From contig CM051460.1 of the NCBI GenBank assembly GCA_028095005.1, forward strand, positions 62,783,676 to 62,847,675: DNA of 64,000 bases. Reading direction: 5' to 3'. This document shows, in pieces, positions 20,450-32,011 of this stretch. The DNA comes from Rhynchospora pubera. Lineage: Eukaryota; Streptophyta; Magnoliopsida; Poales; Cyperaceae. Position numbers and translations under genes: made by a program. How positions within the stretch are numbered: position 1 is the first letter of the stretch; every line of letters begins with the position of its first letter. A model generated the notes under the pieces. The model was not told where the DNA came from and searched no databases. It saw only the letters and a list, made by a program, of their open reading frames with translations.

Positions 20450-20778
20450 GAAATTAGGGCGCCATAAAGCATACGTCTTCTCGAATTCACCCATAAATAC
20501 AAAAGATCAAAAGGCGTGGCGGTTTGCAAGGAGCATGATCGCTTCGCGATCCAAGGACTTTAATAAAAATGATGAACCCAATGACACCAAAAAAATATAT
20601 AAAAATTCCATGCCCATAAATCAACTACAATCAAGAGCCCAACAAAGGCCCAAAACATCATATAATCAAGAAGTCCAGCCGCTACAAAGTCAGGAGCGAT
20701 CGACTAAAACCAAGTCTAAAACTAAAACCGTAACGAAAGAAAAGATACAAAAGCGCCAACGCGCTGCATAACTCCTAC

Positions 20779-23700
20779 TCAAGGGAAACCCATAATCAAC
20801 TCAACCTCTCGAGAAGCGTCCGCCACAAGAGAGGCAAAACAAGGAAGGGCTAGCACCACACCTGCGAGAGCTCTCTCGGAATCATCATCAAAATCAACAT
20901 CCCTCCGATGAGATAACGCCCCAACTATCGGCTCAACTAACACAGTATCTGGCAATAATGGCAAACCCGCCCCGCTAGCAGATGAAGACACGGCTAGAGG
21001 AATAGAGTCAAAGAGAAGAGCCTCCCACTCGGAATAGTCCAGTGGCGCCTCATCAGAAAACTCCGGAACCATGTCCGACTCAGGGAAAAGGAAATCATGG
21101 AGAGTCTGGAGGGCGGGACTGCCTGAGGAGCTCTCTCCTGAGTGAAAAAGGAAAAGGTTATGATGAAAAGATGAGATGTATGGTGACAGGGAAGATATGG
21201 GTAAGTACCTGAACATAAGACGGAAGCATGATCCAGAATGTCCGGCTCCATGCCCACGACATGGCTCGTCAACTCGTCAACACCCATGAAACTCCGAAGG
21301 GACAACTGGTATAAATGGCACAGGTCCCGTAAACCCAAAGCCCATAACTCAACACCAAAAGCCACCAGAGTATAAGGAAGTCGACCTGAACTTCCTCCAT
21401 CTCGACCTCTTCCACAATGGGCTGAGGCTCAGCATGTAAGGCACTTCCCCAACCCAGAGAGCCTAGAAAATCTGAAACGACATGTAAATCATGACACTAA
21501 ACAAAAAAAAAGAGAAAAAGGAAAAGAAAAAAAAAAGGGGGAGCGAAGACGCATACCTGAAGGGAATGAAGAGGAAGGAGGCTCCATGGGGAAATCAGAA
21601 CTTAATTCCTCACCTGTCCGACGGCGGATTACATACTGCCCCGACTCTTCTGAAGGATCCGGACTTTCACGACGACGCTTCCTGAGTTCATCTCTGGCTG
21701 CCTTTATGGCCCGCTGCTCTAGATATTCTGGGGAGGGGCAGGAATGCATCGGACTAAGGGTACCTCCCGTCTCAGGAAGAGCATCATCTAAAAACAAAAA
21801 GGAATAGGGTAAACGCTGGGAACAACAAAATCAATAAGGAAAACAAAATGCAATATGACCAAAATACCTAAAAACATCAAGAGATGCCCATAGCCGTCTC
21901 GCCCCTGCATAGCAGCCTGAAGAAATCCACCTGCTAAAGCACGCTCAACTCTGAAAAGGAAATGACCAAACTTCCATTTTCCAAAACCTGCACACAGAAA
22001 ATCACCGAATGAGCATATAAAACCATAACCAAACAGATGAAACAAAATAGGATATTCAATAAAATACCTGGGAAGGAGCCATCGAGGGGCACAGGAGGCT
22101 CAACATACTCCGTAACCTGAGATGAGCCTATCAGACAACTGTCAACCCCATATGAGCCTCTGAGAGGTCTGAAACCACCGAGAGAAGCATCCAGGCCTGG
22201 AGGCACAACACGAGAAGATGGGTAAACCCTCTCCCTCAATATCTCAGTGCTCAAAGAATGAGGAACCCTAGCCCATCCTCTGAACCAACGATCATGATCA
22301 GCGGTCATGCGCCCCATCCTCTGCGGGCCAGGAACAACACATCTAATCCCAGTCCCCAACCGTAAAGAAAAAGCGGCCAAATCAGCACAATAGGCCAAAG
22401 AAACGCTACTGGGAGGGTCAGAAAGTGCAGAAGAAGGAGTATCCTGATCATACCCAAACTGCCAAGCGCACTTCTGAGGACTATATACCTCAGAGATAAT
22501 CCTCACACCTAGTCGGATGATCAAACAACCCTCTCTGATGCTAATAGCATAATCTCTAGAACGCTTGTTCCTGCGGGAAAGCAACCTCAATGGAACTCCC
22601 TTCTTAGGAGGCTTTGAATCCTCAAACTCATACATTTTGCCCGTGTTTGATGGCCAGTTGCCCGTAAAAGCCTCAGGGCGATAACTGGTGATATAACGAT
22701 CACTCTTGGCAAAAAAGTAATGGGCGGTGAGCTGATCAGGAGGATGAACTGATGAGCCAGCAATGAGGCTAAGAGCCGGCATCGAACTCCGCACACCACG
22801 CGAAGTAGATGATGAATAACACCCACTCCAGTACACATTGAACCAACCATGTAATATGTGCAATGGCATAGTGACATAGGCTCTAGAAGGATCTCTGGAG
22901 GAAGTAAGCTCTCGCATGGACCGATATGTATTCACCAAAGCTGCTGTGGCTAAGGACACTTTATGACCCCGGGCCAATGCATTAGCTACTACAAAAACCC
23001 CTGGCCGAATGTGACCCACCGGCTCAATGACGACTACGAAGTAGCACAACCACCATGCTAGATAGGCTGTCAGAATAGTCTCATCATCAAAAGCATGAGA
23101 ACTCAGATCCTCCCATGGAACACACCGATCAGGAACATAGGTCTTATCTAAACCAGGCACCACAGGCTCCAAAGGACTAGCGAATCCTACGGCCTTTCCT
23201 CGCGGAACCTTATTCATGAAATAACCAACCCAATCCTTGAAAGGTACATCACGGCTCAAACCCTGGAGAGAACGGGTCATGGCTATCTCATAATAAATCC
23301 TAAACACAACCCGTAGAGAATCCTTGTGGAAGAAATCCCCAAGTCTGTCCATACCATAAAGCTCAAACTCTGGTGGAATCCTTTCCTCATAAAACAAACC
23401 CGCCACGGGAACCCCAAGCAGGCGAACCATCTGGTTCAAGTCAATGGTGGCGTTGCGGTCCTCAAGAACAAAAGTATTATCCATGTAATTCCAGTTGGTG
23501 GCCATGGCCCGAAGAATGACTGGATCCCAAGTATACCTAAACAAGGCCAATGCAACTCCTCCAAATATCTCTAACTCGGTCAGTTTCGGCCCCATATGCC
23601 CCATCATGTAACGGGTCCACTCAGTCTGCCCCGGAACCCAACGGAGCTCACCCTGAACATTCAAACCCCCAGGAGCCCAAGGAATAACATGACCCTCTGT

Positions 23701-24128
23701 CATCTCCATACTCAACAAATGATAATCTGAGGAAGAACCAACCCGTCCGGTAGGACCCAGAAACAAACCCTCAAAAGAACAAACCCCGCCAGCACGGCGA
23801 AACTCACCACCAGGCACAAAGGAATCATAAGCAAGGCTGTGAGGACGTACCTCTGTAAGAGAAGGTGGGTCAGGCCTCAAATGAGGGAATGTCTGATCAG
23901 CGTACAAAGGAGAACGATCATGCCGAGGCAGCAAGCCATGGAAATTGTCCCTCCCATAGAGAATGGCACGTCGCCACTTGGGATAAAGATGCTTGTAGAT
24001 TCCTTGTGGATCCAGATAACACTTGATGTATAAATCAATCGCTTCGTCAGGCGGCCCGTACACACCAGTCCTGGCTATGTCAAACTGAGGCACCGTGCTG
24101 TAAATCTCCTCAACGGGCCCTATATCCC
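20779..24128 (-). CDS. Antisense spliced plant-mobile-domain (PMD) gene with one frameshift
   Basis: Minus-strand exons, read 5' to 3', are 24128-22068, 21987-21868, 21787-21557, 21471-21209 and 21137-20779. The introns are 71-85 bp, each with GTA at the donor and a pyrimidine-rich tract plus AG at the acceptor, and all in phase 1. The large exon has a plant mobile domain: an aromatic stretch, then LEDRNATIDLNQMVRLLGVP, and a later hydrophobic block LTAYLAWWLCYFVVVI. PMD proteins occur both as host regulators (MAIL1/MAIN) and inside transposons. Exons 24128-22068, 21987-21868 and 21787-21557 are multiples of three, but the 263-nt exon is one base short, so the frame breaks near 21370-21400 and a stop follows. 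A first exon with an ATG may lie at 24790-24691. The final exon is acidic. Confidence 0.75.
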
Positions 24129-24180
24129 CTACAAATAAATAAAAAATGTCGAAAGCCAAAATCTCTTAAATATAAAGGGG

Positions 24181-24237
24181 CACCAGAGCAAATTGTTTCA
24201 CACTCATGTTTCACAATCTGCTCTGGTGGGGGGCATT
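24181..24237 (+). other. Hairpin and polypurine tract before the 3' LTR
   Basis: CACCAGAGCAAATTGT (24181-24196) pairs with ACAATCTGCTCTGGTG (24213-24228), with one mismatch. The second arm runs straight into GGTGGGGGGCATT, a G-rich tract that fits a polypurine tract, followed by TGTTTACC as the proposed LTR start (24238). Confidence 0.6.
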
Positions 24238-24690
24238 TGTTTACCTCTAAAAAATGCTGTAAAAAAAAAAAAAGAAATGGAATTTTATAAATGGTCCTGG
24301 CACATAATTCACTGGATACGACTATAACGGAGCGTCGTAATTAAGACAGGATACGAGACTGACCCATAACGAAATACCAAATTTGTTTCGGCCCAAGCCC
24401 AGTCCAACCCTGAAATCCAATTGGGCCTAGCGAAAAATACAAAAAAGAGATGGAACCATATATTTGGGCCGGCATTAAACAAAGGAGCCCAAATCACATA
24501 AATTCACCTTATCGAATCGGATCCAAACCAAATCAAACCCAATAGCCCTAAACCCGTTCGGTAAAAATAAAAAAAAAGAGAGAAGAAAAAAAGAAGAAAG
24601 GGGGACAGGTGTCGTCTGTTCGTTGGTCCGTCGTCGTGGGCCCAGTCCTTTCTGTTAAAAAGAAAGAAAAGAGTAAGGGATGGTACAGAC

Positions 24691-24790
24691 CTGAGGGAGA
24701 AGCGCCATGGCCAACTGAAGTCTCGCCTTTCGCCGGCGCTACACGCAACCGCGACCCCAAAGGAGTGCGCCGTCGCATAGAGGGCTCCAT
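24691..24790 (-). other. Possible first exon of the antisense PMD gene, inside the LTR
   Basis: The minus strand has an ATG at 24790 and an open frame (MEPSMRRRTPLG...) to a CTCAG/GTCTG donor at 24691/24690. It would join the 24128 exon in phase 1, the phase of every other intron of the gene. The donor is weak at +3, so this is a guess. Confidence 0.35.
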
Positions 24791-26584
24791 CGTGACTCTA
24801 TTGACATTAGACACGGAAGGTGTCAGACAGTGAATTGGACGAATGACGAGCATAATATAGAAATTGGGAAAAATGAAGATGCAAAATTACTCAGCGAAAT
24901 TGCCGATTGAAGCACACGAAGCGTTGCAGTAGCTTTGTAATGGAGGAATTGTATGATAATTAAGGTTAATTGCAAGGAACAAGAGGAGGTTACTGAGAGT
25001 CTCGATTGACGGAACTGATAAACATAGCGGAACTCACATTGAGTGGTGTTGGTTATGTTGTAAGAAGAGAGAAACCATCACGGGGACTGCAAATAGAGTA
25101 CAGAAACTTTGAAGGAGGAGAGATGCATGCACAAACTGACACGAAAGGTGGAAATCTCTTGACTGGAGAGGTCCAGTATGAAAATGAAGCAAGGAAACGG
25201 TGGAAAATGGGAAATGGAGGGAGTAACAACAGCCTACCACCTGAAAAAGGAGGGCTAGTACTGTGCAGATTCTCTGCGCGTGAGCAACACAGAGAGGAAT
25301 GAATGCACTTTCTTTGATCATAGCCGTTGGATGAGTAAAACATGCAGCACCTTTGTCCCCCATAGTACAAGGCACTGATTAGGAGATGACAAAAGCATGA
25401 AATGAAAAAAGAAACTAGTTGAAGCATACCTTTTGAGACAAACATACATCTCACCATACAACATCTGATGGATGGACAGATGATGGAATCAAGATGTCTT
25501 CCTCTGAACATTGGATGGGATCAGATGCCACAAAAGGAAGAGAAAATCTGAAAACGCAAATCATTGGTACCTTCATGGTGGGCCCTAGGGGCAAATCAGT
25601 AATCTGCATAAGGGACAAAGGAATGTAATATGTAAAAAAAATAAGTAAATGTGTTATCTCAACTTTGCCCTCCTAGCATGCTACACAGTCTGACAAATTT
25701 GTAGTTAGGCAAAATTAATCCAAATTAAAGAAATGGTTTAAAATATGAAGGCACCTTAACATTTCCCCAACACACCAGGAAGAAAATTAACAAAAAATTG
25801 AAGGAAATTATGGCCTAAATCCATGATCTGATCAGAAATGCCTCTCATGTGTATTGAACCAATCAACCCTCTCAACCAATAAAAAATCGACAACACCTCT
25901 AGTTCTGACAAAAAGAGAACCCCTCTTACTGGAAATGAAACAGCAAACACCAAAATTGATTCACCAAATGAAACCAGCTAGTTGAGCACAGGTAAATGAA
26001 ACATCAATTCCACTTTTACCCCTCAAAATTGGGACCAAATGTATGCGAGTTAAAAAAAGATTAGTGGGATTGCATGAAGGCTAGGGATAGTTCCAGTCCA
26101 AAACTTATAAGAAACACAAATAAAAGCAAATGGAGAAAGGAAAGAAACATGGTACCTAGCTACAAATAGGGGTTCGGAATTTGATCCCCTCCACAAGAAC
26201 ATCCCAACCACTCACTGCCTATGAAGGCAAGGATGAATGCCACCTGTATACTCCCATCTTGGCGCCAAATCACTGCCTCCTCCCCAAAGCATAAAGAATA
26301 GTGAAGTTGAACCTTACCCATCATCTAGACACAGGGACCCACCTGTCAGGGAAATGAGTAAAAGGAAGTAAAACACTGTGATGTTGCCTCATGGATGACT
26401 GACCAATGCCAAGTGTCAAAGGATGATTGGAAAGTAAACAAATAGTAAAAGTTACCAAGTGAAGAAAGAAAACAAGAAGGAAGTCGGTTTGCCATTTGTG
26501 CATCTCCACCATCCATCAAACTCCAAGGGTCTGAGATATTGCCACATGCCAAACTGATGAGAAACACAAACCCTGGAAATCCCC

Positions 26585-26722
26585 TATAAAAGAAGCTCCT
26601 CTTGAAGAAGAAGAGGAGGCCAATTAGATAGTTGAAACCCTGTCATTTTAGGAAGTCAAGTCTGTTTTTTGCAATCAAGGTAATAGATGTAATCTGTAAC
26701 GGCCTCCAAAAATATGAATAAA
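26585..26722 (+). promoter_or_regulatory. LTR promoter and polyadenylation signal
   Basis: TATAAAAG at 26585-26592 and AATAAA at 26717-26722 lie about 130 bp apart, as expected for a short R region. A CAAG/GTAATAG splice-donor-like site (intron start 26680) lies between them and would sit near the start of the genomic transcript in the 5' LTR. Confidence 0.6.
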
Positions 26723-26810
26723 ATGATGTTAAATGCATTTGTTGTGTTGTTCTTGATTCTTCTTTTCTTTTTTTCTGATGTTATTCTTTGGGGTTCACAC
26801 TGATGCTAGT

Positions 26811-27388
26811 GAGGAGCGTGACATAGATTCCACACTCATGAACATCAGTTGTGTCTCCAAAAGGTTATGCATATAGGAGCAATTTGCATCAGCATAAATT
26901 TTCTACTGTCAGTGTGTGTGGTTAGAAGCTGCTGGTTACATGGAGAGTGTGACTTAGATTCCACCTCCATGGATGCCATGCTAGTTTCTGGCCTTTATGT
27001 ATGTCTCAAAATCCATATCATGGTTATCATCATGTCCCTATTTGTCATAAACACAGTCCATAATTAGGTGTCAAAAGATTAAGTTCTAGTCATGGTAAAT
27101 GTCCAGTTCCAAAGTTGAAATGGGGTCATTCTGTCCAAAAATGTCAAAATATATTTCAAAATGTATACAAGCCTATCCTTAGATTTGTTGTTTTTGTCAA
27201 AAAAGGGTCCAAAAAAAAAAGGAATTTCTAAAATAATCGAGTTCTTCATGCTTATTGGATTTCAAAACTAAAAGAATAGTTGATTTCTGTGTTTCAAATG
27301 CTGAAGGACACTTGAATCCTTACGTACTGTCCAAAATCAGAAGAAGGCTTGGTTATGAGGAGTGTGACATAGATTCCACCCTCACGAT
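26811..27388 (+). repeat. Three dispersed copies of GTGACATAGATTCCAC in the LTR
   Basis: Variants of GTGACATAGATTCCACCCTC occur near 26818, 26948 and 27365, with the last also at about 303 in the 5' LTR. They look like remnants of a degenerate tandem unit. Confidence 0.65.
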
Positions 27389-30300
27389 ATGGTTCAAACC
27401 CTGATTTATACAGTATGCTAGTTCTCAAGTTGACTGGAGCAACAAATATAAATAAAATTGATAAGTTCAGGGTCTAAAGTGAAATACCCTTCTTTTTTAT
27501 GAATACATAAGTTTGGACTTAATAAAGCAAAAAGCATATCAGTAGTAGAAGTATGTTTGGATTATGAAAATATACTTGCAAGTCCCCTTCTCAATAGAAA
27601 AAGTAGGTCCCTATGTTTAATCATTCTGATTTTAAATTAACACAAAGTCTTGGAACTCATCTTATTTTGTCAATAAAAGCTCTTGTTTCTTTAACAAGTC
27701 AAAAACAAAATGATATATTTCTGTCCAAGAAGTCATGTCCTCAAGTTAGTTTTCAAAGTAATGTTTTGCTAAAAACAACAATGGTACAGTATGTCTATGT
27801 TCCTCTCGGTGTCATTATCCCAAAGAAATGTATGTAATAAAATAGTCCTTTCTTCATTTCTGTCCAGGAGTGGGTATAATGCTAAAATTCACATTCTCAA
27901 AGTAAAGCCTATGATTCATATAGTAAAAAGTGAGTATTCTGAATTTCTAAAAAAAAATTTTAATTAGTTGTTTCTTAAGTCAGGATTCAATGTCATGCAC
28001 ATTAGGGAAAATGGTGGCATAATGGTTCTGCATTTAAGCATAAAGAAAATTAAATTAAGCAATAAAAGTGAAGTCAGTAGACCTCAAGGTTTGTCTTATT
28101 GTCCCTGCATAACCAGCATATCATGTTTCTTGGTTCATAATCATCAAAAAGAAATGTGTGTGAAATGGCACCCTCAAAGGTCAGAAAGTTAAGGTGTTTG
28201 AGTCCAAATCATTTAGTATTAATGTTTACTCAGGTTCACCCTCAAATTTGTGTGGTTACAAGGTGATCAAATATGAAGTAGTTTTCTTTTTCATGTGAAA
28301 CCATGCTTACATGAGAAAGAAAGAAGTAAATTGGCTCCAGTGTGAAAATGACACATAAAAAAAAAAAATTAAAAAAAAAAACAATCAGGTTGTGTTAAAA
28401 GGATGATTCTAAAGGAAATAATGGTAAAAATACTCAAATTGAGAATGTGTTGTGAAATGGAGAAATGTCAGGGACTAGTGTGAATAAGATAGTCTCATTT
28501 ACTTGTCATTGGCCAGTGGTAACAAAAGTTAGTAACACCAACCCAAATTTTGATTCAATTGCCTAAACAAGTAGGTGCCAGATATTAATTTGAAGTCCCA
28601 AGTCACATATGGTCAGTAAATGAAATAGAGATAAAATTAAGCACTTAACATCTAAACACTGATTACTTTGATTGATGTAATGGATAAAAATGTGCAAAGG
28701 GGACGAGAAGGATATACTTAAAGGTGAATTACATGCCCAAATTGCATTTCACTTCGCAAGCTTGTCAGGCCAAAGTGAACTCAAGAGTATGATGTTTCAA
28801 AATTGGAAAGAGGTTTATAAAATTGAACTTACAAACAACTCGAAAGTGTTCTTGAGATGTCCTACAATTCCCCTGCAAAGCCAATCCCTTTTCTACTCTC
28901 TGACAGCCCGCTACCACAGTCATGGTTACAAGCCTAAATCAAGTTGGAGCTGTAGCACGCCCTACCGTCGGGAGTGTCCCAAATTCTTGGCAGAAGAGGC
29001 TTCAGGGAATAACAACAGCGCCTCACGACTCGTTCGAAATCGACGCAACCTCCGGAAATCATTGGTGGCAGCCTCAATGGAGACGTCCAGTCCAACGGAA
29101 AAGTCCCAGGAGCATGGCCGAAGGAGTGGGAGGGAAACGAGTCTGACTCCTGCGTAGGTCTGGCGCACCTGAGAGGCGATGTCGACGTGCGAAGCCAACG
29201 GATCGATCCTGAACCCAACCTCGACCCATTCGGCGCACGAACGCAGGCGTGAACCAAGTGGCTCGATCAAACCCCAATCTTCAGCGTTCCCCACAGATCT
29301 TCAGTGACGCCCAGCATGAAACGAATCTCTGACGAACACAACACACACGACGATTCACAGCCAATCAGAAAATTTTGCAAAGCAGGAAACTTCAAAAATG
29401 CATTAAAAATAGCTGGATTATCAGAAAAATTCCCATAAAATGTCAAAATGTCAAGAAAAATATGAGGAATATTTCGATGTGTTATGTTATGCTAAAACAC
29501 CAAAGTACAAAATGTTTTAAAATTAATAGGTTTAAGGGATAACCATAAGTAAAAAAAAAAAGAAGAATAATCATTTTGAACATTTTACGTTCTGGACAGC
29601 AGGTACATTCGAACATTTTATGTTCCGGACAGCAGGTACATTTGACATTCCTTGTTCTGAACAGCAAGATATTAAAATTTGCAAACAAAATTGAAATCAC
29701 CAAAAAAAAAAAAGAGAAATAGGAATTTAAAAGTACAAATTTAAAAGTCCAAACTCAAAATCTCAACTAAATACCGAAAACCTAAAACTCAGAGGGCACA
29801 ACTAAAAGTCCAAAATCCAGAATGCCGAAAGGCAAAACTTCAAACTTTAAACCAAACCCGGAAATGTCAAGAACTAAAGTTAAACTCAAAGGTTAAAATC
29901 CAAAAATGCTAATTCAAGAGTGCAAGTTTAAAAGTCTAAACTCAAAAAATCCTAAAGTGAAAATTAAAAGCCCAAACCTGAAAATGACACAAAGTCAAAA
30001 GTGATACAAAGTCTAAATGACACAAAATCTAAAAGTGACACAAAAGTCAAAATGGCACAAAGCCTAGAAATGACCCAAAAGACATAAAGTCTAAAGTGAC
30101 ATAAAGTCTTAAGAGTCAAAAGTTCGTCCCTTCAAGACTGCATCGCGTTTCGCCCTGAAGGAGACACCCTCCCGATGTTCAGATTGAAAAGAAAAAGAGA
30201 AAAGTCAATTCTGAATTATCATCCAAGTTCATGTCAAGAGAAGGCATAGCGCATCTGTACTCGCGACTTGAACGAAAATCTCAAAAATCCCTAAGTTCCC

Positions 30301-31065
30301 CAAACGATTGAGAACTGACCTAGAATACCCTATTTTCTAGCGTTGGACTCAAATCTAACAGCCCGTTTCTACAAGTTCACAGCATGTTTGACCAGAAGCA
30401 GACTGAAATCTGATGCCCAAGTGACCAGGAGAAAAGTCAGTCAGTGGCCATCATCCAAGTTCATGTCAAGAGAAGGCATAACGCATCTGTACTCAAGACT
30501 TGAACGAAATCCCAAAACCTCTAAATCCCCAAACGATTGAGGATTGATCTAGGATACTAAATTTCCTAGTGTCGAACTCAAAATTCTCTGTAACAGCACT
30601 AAACCCGACACAGTAAAGTAAAAACAACCTAAATGTCTTAAAATGGGAAACTAAAGAATTAAATCGCATCATCCATGTTTGCATGGTTTTGTTAAAATAG
30701 CTGCCCTTCTGCAATGCTTTTCACCCCGAAACTCCCTATCAAGACACAATCCTTTTATTAAAATGGACTTCATCCACTTACTGCATTTGAACTTTGATTA
30801 TCCCGATCTAGAGGTACTCTTGGCTCAGGCCGTAACTGAGTCCGGAGGTAATTAACAGTAGGGGCTTGCGCCTACTGGAAAAAAAGGACCTACGACAAAC
30901 AATCAACTCTCGAGGTACTTAGAACCGCATTAGTGCCCTTCATTCATTTGGAATGGGCAGTGACGACGGGTCTCAAGATGCTCGAGGGGTATCTGATCCG
31001 CATTTTCTTCGCCCCATAGAAGACTATCTGATCTTCCATGGTCGGACTGGAAAAAGTGCGAGACA

Positions 31066-31674
31066 GTGAGCAGACTACATTTTTTGGCCGACTGTCGTGG
31101 TGGATCGACACAACTGTAAAATTGAAGAACCCGATTAGTTTTCTTGCTCTGGTTTCTTCCCAAATCTCTTTTTTTCTGCTTGCGAGAGAGAACCGAATAA
31201 ACATGCTTGGTGGAATTGCCTTGGCAGGTGACAAGAACGGGAGCACAGTTTACTCATATGGACCCGGATGCAATTGCAAGGTTATGATAACAACACTCAT
31301 TATATTTTTTCCTACGCCGTGTTCATCCAGATCATAGAAAATTTTAGTATTTCCATAGGAGTTCTCTGTCGGGGGCCCACCCACGTGGGTTTATCAGTTC
31401 TGTGGCTGATCTTGTGAATGTTTTCATGTCTGAGATGCAAATTGGTAGTCCTGAACAATATGGTACAGGTCCCCACAAATTTAACCCCTCCATTGTGCCA
31501 CCGATAATCTTGGACAGAGCTGCAGGCAGAAATAATATTTTAATATAGACCTCACCCTCCGATCAAGATTCAAGGGCTCAGATAATTCACTTGAAAAATC
31601 AGAATGGAAATTCACAAACGGCACTGTTCATAGCACGATTTTTACAGATCGTCTAACTCTATATATAGGTATAA
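31066..31674. other. Right flank of the retrotransposon
   Basis: This is target-site sequence immediately outside the 3' LTR. A short plus-strand frame at 31203-31280 (MLGGIALAGDKNGST...) looks somewhat coding but I recognise no family. I see nothing else. Confidence 0.4.
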
Positions 31675-31703
31675 CTAGCTAAGGCATCGCGCTCCGCGCG
31701 ATG
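31675..31703 (-). mobile_element. Helitron 3' terminus
   Basis: Read on the minus strand, an 8-bp perfect hairpin (CATCGCGC, loop GGA, GCGCGATG) is followed by CCTTAG, then CTAG, and then T. A hairpin about ten bases before a CTRR end, inserted next to T, is the standard Helitron 3' structure. The element should extend to the right of here. I could not find its 5' TC end. Confidence 0.72.
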
Positions 31704-31907
31704 AAAGCCAGGCTCCATTTGATTTCTTAGGATAGTAATAGAGGCGTTTTGTACATGTTTATATCTTGTAATGTGTCCTGAGCATTGAAGGGTCATGTTT
31801 TGGAACTTAAAGTTGTTTCAAGGTATACAGATCTAGAATGGAGATGGTGGAAATTATCTCCTTAGGTTGTTCAAAGCTGAACTGTTCGATTGGAGATACA
31901 GTTCTAT

Positions 31908-32011
31908 AATAGACTCAGAGAGTGAGCATTGATCTTAATTATTTGGCCACATAGACTCGGAGAGTGTACAAAACACATAATTAAGATCAATGCTCACTCT
32001 CTGAGTCTATT
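31908..32011. repeat. Perfect 35-bp inverted repeat, 34-bp spacer
   Basis: The arms 31908-31942 and 31977-32011 are exact reverse complements (start AATAGACTCAGAGAGTGAGC). The spacer contains a partial further copy of the GACTC-GAGAGTG core. Confidence 0.92.

Larger units (their letters stand above)
1..31065 (+). mobile_element. Giant Tat/Ogre-lineage Ty3-gypsy LTR retrotransposon, 5' end outside the window
   Basis: The order seen is 5' LTR part, primer binding site, gag, protease-RT-RNase H-RNase H-integrase, a non-coding repeat zone, two antisense genes, a purine tract and a 3' LTR. The second (archaeal-type) RNase H after the native one, the CX2HX4HX4C gag knuckle and extra genes between pol and the 3' LTR are known traits of the Tat clade, which includes Ogre. 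The LTR copies visible here are almost identical, so insertion was recent. If the 3' LTR begins at 24238, the internal region is 20.2 kb and the element about 34 kb. The expected target duplication (GTGAG, bases 31066-31070) cannot be checked because the left end is missing. Two coding lesions are visible: an in-frame stop between gag and pol, and a frameshift in integrase. Confidence 0.93.
24238..31065 (+). repeat. 3' LTR, about 6.8 kb (start inferred)
   Basis: The part from 27063 to 31065 is confirmed by identity to 1-4006. The start is inferred from the G-rich tract before TGTTTACC, the TG..CA ends (TGT..ACA), and the promoter and poly(A) signals at 26585 and 26717, which belong in an LTR. 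U3 would be 24238 to about 26615, R about 125 bp, and U5 about 4.3 kb. It ends in GAGACA. The next bases, GTGAG, would be the target duplication. Confidence 0.8.

Noticed and set aside
27063..27063. Taking 27063 as the 3' LTR start
   Set aside because: That position is only where the window's left edge falls. The TATA box and poly(A) signal upstream and the G-rich tract at 24237 place the start earlier.
31038..31337. 99-codon ORF across the LTR end
   Set aside because: It starts inside the LTR and continues into flanking DNA, so it arose by the insertion.
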